The translations under genes and the position numbers were made by a program. A model generated the notes under the pieces. It worked only from the letters and a program-made list of their open reading frames with translations. It made no database searches and was not told the origin of the DNA. Source: Pseudomonadota bacterium (GTDB taxonomy: Bacteria; Pseudomonadota; Gammaproteobacteria; Burkholderiales; Gallionellaceae). Taken from it: a DNA stretch of 35,719 nucleotides. Below are positions 29,623 to 35,719 of this stretch, piece by piece (the first letter of the stretch is position 1; each line of letters opens with the position of its first letter). The stretch is from contig JAJZTF010000020.1 of assembly GCA_021821945.1 (NCBI GenBank), positions 1-35,719 of the forward strand, read 5' to 3'.

Positions 29623-30682
29623 TGAGATACATCCCCGCATCGTGCCGCCATCCGACGCAAACCTCGTCGTTCACGCCGAAGGTCCGCCCCGTGTTGGGCA
29701 GGAGCGCTTCCATCAATGCCCCCCCTTCCAGCCTCACCTTGTACAGGCTGACATCTCCGCGGTAGAGCACGCTCTCAACGGTTCCCCTGTAGTGGTTCCT
29801 GAGATCGGTGATATCGTCTAGCCCCATCCTCACCTGTTCAGGTCTTATCGCGAATATCCCCTTCTCTCCCGCGACTGCCGACTTCATGGGAGGCGCCGTG
29901 ATCTCGAGCCCCTGCGCTTCGAGGCGGAGGTGGCGCGGCGCAGATTCCCTGACGACCGCCTCAATCTGGCTTATGTGGCCTATGAAATCCGCGACGAAGC
30001 GGTTCCTGGGAGAGCCGTATACGCTCGAAGGCTCGCCCACCTGCTCCACCCTGCCCCTGTTCAGCACCGCGATCCTGTGCGAGAGCGCGAGCGCCTCGTC
30101 CTGGGCATGGGTGACGAAGACGAAGGTGATGCCGAGTTCCTTCTGCAGATCGATCAGCTCTATCTGCATCTCGACGCGCAACTTGGCATCCAGCGCCGCG
30201 AGGCATTCGTCCAGGAGCAGTAGGCGCGGCCTGTTGATGAGCCCCCTCGCAAGCGCGACCCGCTGCTGCTCCCCCCCGGAAAGGTTCCTGGGATAGGCAT
30301 CCGACTTTTCCGCAAGGCGCACATCGCCCAGCGCCTTGAGGACGCGCTCTCCGATCTCGCGCTCGGGGCGCTTCGCCATCCTGAGAGGAAAGGCGATGTT
30401 GTCGAAGGCCGTCATGTGGGGAAAGAGCGCATAGCTCTGGAAAACCGTGTGCACAGGGCGCTTTTCCGGGGGGATGCCCGAAAGGTCGCGGCCGTCAAGG
30501 AATATCTGCCCGGAATCCAGCTTCTCGAAGCCCGCTATCATGCGCAGGAGAGTCGTCTTTCCGCATCCCGAGGGGCCAAGCAGCGTGAAGAATTCCCCCG
30601 CCTCTATCGAGAGGCTCACGCCGTCTATCGCGGCGAAGCGGCCGAAGCGGCGCGTGGCATTTCTGATTTCGAGCAGAGCCAT
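29615..30682 (-). CDS. potA: Polyamine ABC transporter ATPase (PotA-like)
   Basis: 355 residues from ATG 30682 with a strong GGAGGT ribosome binding site. ATPase: Walker A GPSGCGKTT, Q-loop VFQSYALFPHM, signature NLSGGEQQRVALARG, Walker B LLLLDECLAALD and switch THAQDEALALS. The residue after the catalytic Glu in Walker B is Cys, where Pro or Ser is usual. A TOBE domain fills the last ~100 residues (FAIRPEQVRMGLD, NHYRGTVESVLYRGDVSLYK). First gene of the operon; divergent from mqsR with a 116-base gap that must hold both promoters. Confidence 0.92.
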   Translation of the reverse strand: MALLEIRNATRRFGRFAAIDGVSLSIEAGEFFTLLGPSGCGKTTLLRMIAGFEKLDSGQIFLDGRDLSGIPPEKRPVHTVFQSYALFPHMTAFDNIAFPLRMAKRPEREIGERVLKALGDVRLAEKSDAYPRNLSGGEQQRVALARGLINRPRLLLLDECLAALDAKLRVEMQIELIDLQKELGITFVFVTHAQDEALALSHRIAVLNRGRVEQVGEPSSVYGSPRNRFVADFIGHISQIEAVVRESAPRHLRLEAQGLEITAPPMKSAVAGEKGIFAIRPEQVRMGLDDITDLRNHYRGTVESVLYRGDVSLYKVRLEGGALMEALLPNTGRTFGVNDEVCVGWRHDAGMYLNE

Positions 30683-30762
30683 GGACACCTCCGACGGATC
30701 GGGACCTTTGCCATCATAACCGCGAAACGGGCAGAGCGGTATCGCGCTTCCGGATTTCGCGA

Positions 30763-30792
30763 TTGATATGATTATATGGAATCCATATAATC
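30763..30792 (+). promoter_or_regulatory. mqsRA promoter with a perfect 23-base palindromic operator
   Basis: TTGATA (30763-30768) and TATAAT (30786-30791) are 17 bases apart, a near-consensus promoter. A perfect inverted repeat, GATTATATGGA (30770-30780), one central A, TCCATATAATC (30782-30792), covers the spacer and the whole -10 box, so a bound repressor would block polymerase. It differs from the AACCT-N3-AGGTT site of E. coli MqsA. Transcription should start at about 30798, next to the mqsR ATG at 30799. Confidence 0.75.
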
Positions 30793-30798
30793 CGGAGC

Positions 30799-31101
30799 AT
30801 GGAAAAGCGCACACCTCACTATTGCCTTATTGAAGTGAAAGCCATCGTGCTTGAGCGTGGAATGGACGCATTCACCAGCACGGCGAAGAACAATGCAAGA
30901 CTGATGGGGCTGGATGCGCAGACAACGATGGATGTGGTGCTCGGCTTGCAACGCAAGATGCTCGTCAAGAGCATGACGACTCATGCAAGCAGTCGGGTGT
31001 GGCAGGACGTCTATCACGCTTCTTGTCCAAACGGGAAAGTTGCCTACATCAAGGTGACGATCCATGCAGGCGCCACCGTGATTCAATTCAAGGAAAAATG
31101 A
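30799..31101 (+). CDS. mqsR: MqsR-family toxin (GCU-specific mRNA interferase family)
   Basis: 100 residues. The whole length follows the family: MEKRTPHYCLIEVKAIVLER, KNNARLMGLD, KSMTTHASSRVWQDVYHA and NGKVAYIKVTIHAGATVIQF with the terminal KEK. MqsR of E. coli cleaves mRNA mainly at GCU. Immediately before the ATG, GGAG is only one base away, too close for a ribosome binding site, so initiation on a leaderless or nearly leaderless message is likely. Toxin precedes antitoxin with a one-base gap. Confidence 0.92.
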   Translation: MEKRTPHYCLIEVKAIVLERGMDAFTSTAKNNARLMGLDAQTTMDVVLGLQRKMLVKSMTTHASSRVWQDVYHASCPNGKVAYIKVTIHAGATVIQFKEK

Positions 31102-31102
31102 C

Positions 31103-31513
31103 ATGAAGGAAAAAAGATACTGTCTGCAATGCGACGATGGCACATTGCTGAAGCACGCAAGGCGCGATCTGAGATTTGATTATCGCGATCACACCCTGAC
31201 AGTCCCGCAGGTTTCCGGCTGGCATTGCCCAGCGTGCGGAGAATGCGAATTTGACGATGGCGAGGGCAAAAGATACAGCGAGGCGGTCGATGCCTTCTGC
31301 GCATCGGTAGACCGGGAGATCGCCATGTCCTTGCGCGCCATCCGAAAGAAGCTGGGCTTGAGGCAATCCGATGCCGGCAAGTTATTTGGCGGCGGGGCTA
31401 CTGCGTTCTCGGAATACGAACGTGGCAAGACGCAACCCCACAGGTCCACTGTGCTGCTACTTAAATTGCTGGACAAGCACCCCGAACTGCTGGATGAAAT
31501 TCGCGCTTCCTAG
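31103..31513 (+). CDS. mqsA: MqsA-family antitoxin (zinc-binding + HTH)
   Basis: 136 residues. The N-terminal zinc domain has C7-x2-C10 (CLQC) and C42-x2-C45 (CPAC), which binds the toxin in known MqsA. The C-terminal XRE-type HTH (about 70-130; IRKKLGLRQSDAGKLFGGGA, FSEYERGKTQPHRSTVLLLK) binds the promoter. AAGGA lies 8 bases upstream of the ATG. Expected to repress the palindromic promoter at 30763-30792. It converges on modC with about 50 bases in which I see no clear terminator. Confidence 0.92.
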   Translation: MKEKRYCLQCDDGTLLKHARRDLRFDYRDHTLTVPQVSGWHCPACGECEFDDGEGKRYSEAVDAFCASVDREIAMSLRAIRKKLGLRQSDAGKLFGGGATAFSEYERGKTQPHRSTVLLLKLLDKHPELLDEIRAS

Positions 31514-31562
31514 CGTTGCCGTGCGCAATTGAGCGCCATCTGCGGCGAATAGAAGCAGCTCA

Positions 31563-32627
31563 TCACCTTGTCAGGGCCACGCTCTTGACCTGAGCGCAAA
31601 CCTTCATGCCTGGCTTCAGTCCCAGCATGTCGCGGGATCGGCGCGTGATGCGCGACAGCAGGTTCTGCCCGGCATCCATGAGCACGTTCACCCTGTCCGG
31701 CCCCTCGTCGCTGATCTCCACGATGCTCGCCTCGAGGATGTTGGCAATGCTGGTCCCCCTGGGAAGCTCCAGCGCAATGCTCACGTCGCGCGCAAGCACT
31801 CGCGCCCGCACCCTCGTTCCTTCCGGCTGGTCCAGTTTGCCCACCCAGAGGCTCCGGCCTGCAAAATCCAGCCTGGTGAGCGCATAGTCCCTGTCGTGCA
31901 GCGCAATTTCCGCCTCTATCACGACACCCGCATCGTCGGAATGCGCCGTGGGAAGATCTAGCCTCGCCAGCATTTCTGAAAGACCTCCGCTCGCGATCGC
32001 GCGCCCTTCTTCGAGCAGAACCAGATGGTCGGCAAGCCGCACCACCTCTTCCATCGCGTGGCTGACATAGAACACGGGAATGTCCAATTCCCGGTGCAGC
32101 CGTTCGAGATACGGCAGGATTTCCTGTTTGCGTTTCAGGTCGAGCGCAGCAAGCGGCTCGTCCATCAGCAGGATTTTCGGTGCCACCGCCAGTGCGCGCG
32201 CGATGCCCACACGCTGGCGCTCGCCGCCAGAAAGCCGGTCCGGCTTGCGCTCCAGCAGGTGCGAGATGCCCAGAAGTTCGATGGCCTGGTCCATGCTCTT
32301 CTGTTGCGCCGAGGCGGAGCGCTTCATGCCGTAACGCAGGTTGCCAAGCACGTTCAGATGCGGGAACAGGTTCGCCTCCTGAAACACGTATCCCAGCGGG
32401 CGCCGGTGCGTGGGCAGCCAATGCCGGTGATCCTGCCAGATTTCGCCGCAGACGCTGAGATGGCCACCCGCCGCGCGTTCCAGTCCGGCGACGCAGCGCA
32501 GCAATGTCGTCTTGCCGGAGCCTGACTGGCCGAACAAAGCCGTCACACCGCGGCCGGGGAACACCTGGTCGACATCCAGCGCAAAGCCCGGCCAATCGAG
32601 TCGAAAGCGCGCCCTGATTTCCTCCAT
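31563..32627 (-). CDS. modC: Molybdate ABC transporter ATPase
   Basis: 354 residues. Walker A GQSGSGKTT (33-41), Q-loop VFQEANLFPHL, signature RLSGGERQRVGIARAL, Walker B LLMDEPLAALD and switch SHAMEEV. The last ~70 residues form a TOBE/MOP domain (GTSIANILEASIVEISDEGP, SRDMLGLKPGMKVCAQVKSV), the oxyanion-binding fold typical of ModC. It follows modB with one base between stop and start, and is the last gene of the operon in the order modA-modB-modC. Confidence 0.95.
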   Translation of the reverse strand: MEEIRARFRLDWPGFALDVDQVFPGRGVTALFGQSGSGKTTLLRCVAGLERAAGGHLSVCGEIWQDHRHWLPTHRRPLGYVFQEANLFPHLNVLGNLRYGMKRSASAQQKSMDQAIELLGISHLLERKPDRLSGGERQRVGIARALAVAPKILLMDEPLAALDLKRKQEILPYLERLHRELDIPVFYVSHAMEEVVRLADHLVLLEEGRAIASGGLSEMLARLDLPTAHSDDAGVVIEAEIALHDRDYALTRLDFAGRSLWVGKLDQPEGTRVRARVLARDVSIALELPRGTSIANILEASIVEISDEGPDRVNVLMDAGQNLLSRITRRSRDMLGLKPGMKVCAQVKSVALTR

Positions 32628-32628
32628 G

Positions 32629-33303
32629 TCAGCCCCTCGGGTTGGGCCGCCAGGCGTATAGGCCGAGCAACACGAGGAAGGAGAAGATCAGCATCGCGCC
32701 CGCGAGATGGTGCGCCTCGGCATATTCCAGCGCTTCCACGTGGTCGTAGATCTGCACCGATGCCACGCGCGTCACGCCGGGCAGGTTGCCGCCTATCATC
32801 AGCACCACGCCGAATTCGCCCACGGTATGCGCGAAAGTCAGGATGCCAGCCGTGAGAAATCCCGGCAATGCGAGCGGCACGGCCACGGTAAAAAAGGCGT
32901 CCAGCGGCGAGGCGCGCAGGGTGGCTGCGGCTTCCAGCGGGCGGTCGCCGATGGATTCGAATGCTGCCTGCAGCGGCTGCACCATGAAGGGCAGCGAGTA
33001 GAAGGCCGAGGCCACCACCAGCCCCCAGAAGGTGAAAGGGAGCAGGCCCAGGCCGAGCGCCTGCGTGAAATGCCCGAAAGGCCCTTCAGGCCCCATCGCC
33101 AGCAAAAGGTAAAACCCCAGCACGCTGGGCGGCAGCACCAGCGGCAGCGCCACCACCGCGCCCACCGGCCCCTTCCACCAGCCGCGCGTGCGCGCAAGCC
33201 ACCACGCAATGGGCGTGCCCAGCAGCAGCAGGATGAGGGTGACGACGCCAGCCAGGCGCAACGTCAACCACACCGCCTGCAAATCGCTATCCGACAAAAT
33301 CAT
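32629..33303 (-). CDS. modB: Molybdate ABC transporter permease
   Basis: 224 residues from ATG 33303 ([20 protein letters not shown]); a TTG at 33315 is in frame but adds only four residues. Five to six membrane helices; the pattern [20 protein letters not shown], the EAA-like [20 protein letters not shown] and [20 protein letters not shown] are diagnostic of ModB. It forms the inner-membrane channel with ModC. Confidence 0.94.
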   Translation of the reverse strand: MILSDSDLQAVWLTLRLAGVVTLILLLLGTPIAWWLARTRGWWKGPVGAVVALPLVLPPSVLGFYLLLAMGPEGPFGHFTQALGLGLLPFTFWGLVVASAFYSLPFMVQPLQAAFESIGDRPLEAAATLRASPLDAFFTVAVPLALPGFLTAGILTFAHTVGEFGVVLMIGGNLPGVTRVASVQIYDHVEALEYAEAHHLAGAMLIFSFLVLLGLYAWRPNPRG

Positions 33304-33343
33304 CGCGCATCCCAATCTCTCAAGAACTGATGAACTGCAATCC

Positions 33344-34126
33344 CTACCTGCCCGCAGTTTCGCCCGGCAGCAGGAACCCGTATTTCGTCATCACGTTCCG
33401 CGCCGCCTTGCCGCCCATGTAATCGGCAAAACGGCGGGCAAGCTTATTGCCTTCCGCGCGTCTCGTGACGATGTAACCCTGCTCCAGCGGCTCATGCAAT
33501 TTATCCGGGATCAGCCAGTAGCCGCCCCTGCTTGCAAGCGCCGGATTCACGGCCAGGGAAAGCGCGATGATGCCGACCTGCGCATTGCCAGTCTGCACGA
33601 ACTGCGCGGTGTTGGCGATGTTCTCTCCATAGACCAGCTTGGGCTCTATCTTCTCCCAGAGGCCGGAATTGCGCAGCGCCTCTTCGGCGCGTTTGCCATA
33701 GGGGGCGTGCTGAGGATTGGCGATGGCTATGCGGGAGATTTTCGGATCGGCCAGACTTTCCAGCGTCATCCTGCCAGCATCCATGCTCGCACTCCACAAC
33801 ACGATGCGACCGACCGCGTAGGGTTTCACTTCCGAAGCGGCGAGGCCTTCCTTTTCCAGTTCGCGCGGGAAGGCGATGTCTGCTGAAAAGAACAGGTCAA
33901 ATGGCGCGCCCTGCCGTATCTGGGTATCGAATTTGCCGGAAGAGCCGTAGACGACGTCTATTTCATCGGCCGGGCTGGATTTCAAAAAATCCGCCACGAT
34001 CTCGTCCATTGCGAATTTGAGGTCGGCCGCTGCCGCAATGGTGATCTTTTCGGCATGCGCGGATTCTGCCAGCAGCGAAGCTGACAGGGCCAGCAGTCTG
34101 ATGATTCTGATTATCCTGTATGGCAT
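33344..34126 (-). CDS. modA: Molybdate-binding periplasmic protein
   Basis: 260 residues from ATG 34126 ([20 protein letters not shown], signal peptide ending ESAHA), with GAGGGAAA as ribosome binding site; the longer ATG at 34171 lacks such a leader. [52 protein letters not shown] and the [14 protein letters not shown] block are typical of ModA. It captures molybdate or tungstate. No ModE-type palindrome or Moco riboswitch was recognised upstream. Confidence 0.93.
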   Translation of the reverse strand: MPYRIIRIIRLLALSASLLAESAHAEKITIAAAADLKFAMDEIVADFLKSSPADEIDVVYGSSGKFDTQIRQGAPFDLFFSADIAFPRELEKEGLAASEVKPYAVGRIVLWSASMDAGRMTLESLADPKISRIAIANPQHAPYGKRAEEALRNSGLWEKIEPKLVYGENIANTAQFVQTGNAQVGIIALSLAVNPALASRGGYWLIPDKLHEPLEQGYIVTRRAEGNKLARRFADYMGGKAARNVMTKYGFLLPGETAGR

Positions 34127-34488
34127 TTTTCCCTCTTCAAACGTTCGGCCAGGATGATGGCAGGCCTTCATCGGGGCTGCCAGAATTCCAGACAGCCTCT
34201 ACATTGGCCGGCGGTATCATAGCCTGAAAAGGTCAATCCGGTGTCCAGCCTGCCCTTCAGCCATTCAGAACCCGCCCTGCCATCCAGGCATGGCCCACGA
34301 AGATACAAGCAGGATGCATGCCAGAAAACAATATTATTAATTTCAATGGCTTATGAAATATACCCGGGACCGGGTCATGCAGCAAAGCCGACAATGCAGG
34401 GAAGCGTACCGAGTGTTCGCACCGAATCAGGTGCCGGACAATGCCCTTTCCCACATCAGCCAGATTGTTGTTGGAAGCACCCTGCGCC
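34127..34488. other. Gap between modA and the FitAB promoter without a recognisable gene
   Basis: About 360 bases hold no convincing coding frame. A small inverted repeat ATTTCA...TGAAAT occurs near 34338-34360. The modA promoter must lie at its left end, but only a weak TATGAT-like -10 near 34216-34221 (minus strand) is visible. Nothing else can be supported. Confidence 0.4.
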
Positions 34489-34517
34489 TTGCAGCAATGC
34501 ATGCATAATATTATAAT
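34489..34517 (+). promoter_or_regulatory. fitAB-type promoter
   Basis: TTGCAG (34489-34494) and a perfect TATAAT (34512-34517) are 17 bases apart. The 10-base palindrome ATAATATTAT runs into the -10 box and could be an operator for the ribbon-helix-helix antitoxin. A normal GAGGTG ribosome binding site precedes the ATG at 34552. Confidence 0.65.
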
Positions 34518-34551
34518 GAATTCCTTGAGTGCATTTTGATGAGGTGATGAC

Positions 34552-34806
34552 ATGGCAATGCTGACGGTACGGAACCTGCCCGACGATGTACACCGTGCGC
34601 TGCGGGTGCGAGCCGCTCAACACGGGCAAAGCACCGAGGCCGAAGTCCGTGAAATACTGGCGGTCGCAGTCAAACCGGAGAACCGCGTTCGCCTGGGGGA
34701 TGCCTTGGCTGCATTGGGTCGCAGGATCGGTCTTGCGAACGAGGATTTCGAGGTCTTCAGCCGGGTGCGAGACAAGACGCCAGCCGAACCGCCGGGGTTT
34801 GAATGA
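34552..34806 (+). CDS. fitA: FitA-like ribbon-helix-helix antitoxin
   Basis: 84 residues. The N-terminal MLTVRNLPDDVHRALRVRAA and GQSTEAEVREIL segments are the classic FitA/StbC Arc-type ribbon-helix-helix DNA-binding domain. The acidic C-terminus (EVFSRVRDKTPAEPPGFE) should insert into the PIN toxin. It overlaps the toxin by four bases. A GAGGTG Shine-Dalgarno sits 6 bases upstream. Likely autoregulator through the AT-rich palindrome at the promoter. Confidence 0.9.
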   Translation: MAMLTVRNLPDDVHRALRVRAAQHGQSTEAEVREILAVAVKPENRVRLGDALAALGRRIGLANEDFEVFSRVRDKTPAEPPGFE

Positions 34807-35231
34807 TCGTCCTCGATACCAACGTCGTTTCCGAGGCGATGAAGCCAGAGCCGAACCCGGCCGTGCGCGCCTGGTTGAATGACCAGATCGCTGAAACCTT
34901 GTATTTGTCCAGCGTCACGCTGGCCGAACTGCTATTCGGCATCGGGTCGCTCCCGGCCGGCAAGCGCAAGGACATGCTGGCACAGGCCCTTGACGGCCTG
35001 ATGGGACTGTTCAGGGATCGGGTGTTGCCATTCGACATGGATGCAGCACGGCACTATGCAGAGTTGGCCGTGACAGCAAGGACTGGCGGGCGAGGATTCC
35101 CGACACCTGATGGCTACATCGCTGCGATTGCGGCCTCACGAGGTTTCATTGTGGCATCGCGCGATACTGCCCCCTACGAAGCGGCAGCAGTCTCCGTCAT
35201 CAATCCCTGGGGAAATTTGGATTCCTTTTGA
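34803..35231 (+). CDS. fitB: FitB/VapC-type PIN-domain toxin
   Basis: 142 residues. PIN active-site residues: D5 (MIVLDTNVVSEAMKP, a typical FitB start), E42 (LAELLFGI), D103 (TPDGYIAAIA) and D121 (VASRDTAPYEAA). The end VINPW is also common in this subgroup. Presumed Mg-dependent ribonuclease kept in check by the upstream antitoxin. Target unknown. Confidence 0.92.
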   Translation: MIVLDTNVVSEAMKPEPNPAVRAWLNDQIAETLYLSSVTLAELLFGIGSLPAGKRKDMLAQALDGLMGLFRDRVLPFDMDAARHYAELAVTARTGGRGFPTPDGYIAAIAASRGFIVASRDTAPYEAAAVSVINPWGNLDSF

Positions 35232-35304
35232 CACCCGCCCAGACTGCCGTGCATGATAAACCACAGAACACGAATTGAAATCTTCATTTCCAGCTTCTTC
35301 AATC

Positions 35305-35333
35305 GGGTTCGGTGCAATCGTGCCGAACCCTTT
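35305..35333 (+). terminator. Possible terminator downstream of the FitAB pair
   Basis: GGGTTCGG (35305-35312) and CCGAACCC (35323-35330) form an 8-bp stem with a 10-base loop, followed by only TTT. It is 74 bases after the toxin stop. The weak T-run keeps the confidence low. The rest of 35232-35588 holds no gene I can support. Confidence 0.4.
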
Positions 35334-35588
35334 ACCGGATTCGCCGTCTGGCTGAAGCTGCAAGACAGCAATCGCCACGGATGAGACAAAGGCCTGTGGA
35401 CTGATTGCACCTGCAAAGATCAGAGTTGATTTGGTTTCGCGCCAGCAACACGCAGACTTATGAAGTCAAAGTTTTTTGCAAATTGCGCGCACGGCTGGAG
35501 CGCAATATTCTACAGTGAGCCGAATGATAAAAGACGAACGATAATGCGTGATGTCAAGATCTTACCCCGCTCCCCTGATGCAAAAGCC

Positions 35589-35719
35589 TGTCAATCAGCG
35601 TGCAAAAATGACCAGGAATCCGGGGAAATCAGCGTGCAAATTTGACCACCCCGGAATGTGCCATCATCCGGCCTTTTTGTCCGGAGTAACCTGGAGTGAT
35701 TTGCATGGAAACCATAGGC
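35589..35719 (+). mobile_element. Left end of an IS21-family insertion sequence (continues beyond the window)
   Basis: The end starts TGTCAATCAGCGTGCAAAAA and carries a second, similar unit: ATCAGCGTGCAAA-AATGACCA (35594-35614) and ATCAGCGTGCAAA-TTTGACCA (35628-35648), 34 bases apart. Repeated terminal units of this kind, with the CAGCGTGCAAA core, are the transposase-binding sites of IS21-type elements. The istA start codon follows at 35705. Confidence 0.75.
35705..35719 (+). CDS. istA: IstA transposase, first five codons (cut by window edge)
   Basis: ATG at 35705 opens METIG, the usual start of IS21-family IstA, with GGAGTGA as ribosome binding site 6 bases upstream. Only five residues are visible, so the call rests on the terminal repeats just before it. 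Confidence 0.6.

Noticed and set aside
34127..34260. Moco riboswitch or ModE site upstream of modA
   Set aside because: I looked for the conserved Moco-aptamer core and for a TATAT-type ModE palindrome and found neither; only a weak -10-like TATGAT is visible.
34241..34516. 91-codon plus-strand frame before the FitAB promoter
   Set aside because: No recognisable domain, no ribosome binding site and unusual composition; it also runs over the FitA promoter.

Overview
This window looks like a chromosomal segment of a GC-rich Gram-negative proteobacterium. The mix of genes (PrtD-type type I secretion, SapC, FecR and CHASE2-cyclase proteins, Wzm/Wzt-type export, MqsRA, BrnTA and FitAB toxin-antitoxin pairs) suggests a betaproteobacterium, perhaps of the Nitrosomonadales/Gallionella type. 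That placement is inference from gene content only. No rRNA, tRNA or CRISPR array was seen.

Layout. 1-3301: a truncated reading frame at the left edge, a decayed XRE antitoxin, an outer-membrane TPR/beta-barrel protein and a FecR-domain protein (both minus strand), and a remnant of an insertion-sequence transposase. 3302-8966: a tightly overlapping plus-strand operon for polysaccharide export (ABC-2 permease, Wzt-like ATPase, acyltransferase-like protein, and a methyltransferase/double glycosyltransferase fusion). 9053-9754: an AbrB/PIN toxin-antitoxin pair. 9828-12390: a CHASE2 class III adenylate cyclase followed by a CRP-like regulator. 12395-13669: two tandem paralogous small proteins and a SapC-family protein. 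13666-18017: the three-gene type I secretion operon on the minus strand, with a perfect CRP-type box in front of it. 18061-20977: two probable secretion substrates, a metalloprotease-like protein and a Thr/Gly/Ser-rich RTX protein, the latter ended by a strong terminator. 21042-23697: two glycosyltransferases and an SDR/epimerase in one operon. 23703-26179: a DEDDh exonuclease and a cNMP/CBS/nucleotidyltransferase protein. 26276-26815: BrnTA. 26968-30682: a polyamine-type ABC transporter (potABCD order). 30763-31513: MqsRA. 31563-34126: molybdate transporter modABC. 34489-35231: FitAB-type pair. 35589-end: the terminal repeats and first codons of an IS21-family element.

How the genes may work together. 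The most coherent reading is a local circuit. A membrane-bound CHASE2 cyclase would sense an unknown signal and make cAMP. The adjacent CRP-like protein keeps the cAMP-contact residues (GE, RS) and an E. coli CRP-like recognition helix (SRETVTR). A perfect TGTGA-N6-TCACA palindrome lies directly upstream of the type I secretion ATPase. The likely cargo, a protease-like protein and an RTX/mucin-like protein, is encoded next to the secretion genes, and a glycosyltransferase operon follows the RTX gene. Four complete toxin-antitoxin pairs plus one antitoxin remnant, and IS sequences at or near both edges, mark the window as partly accessory DNA.
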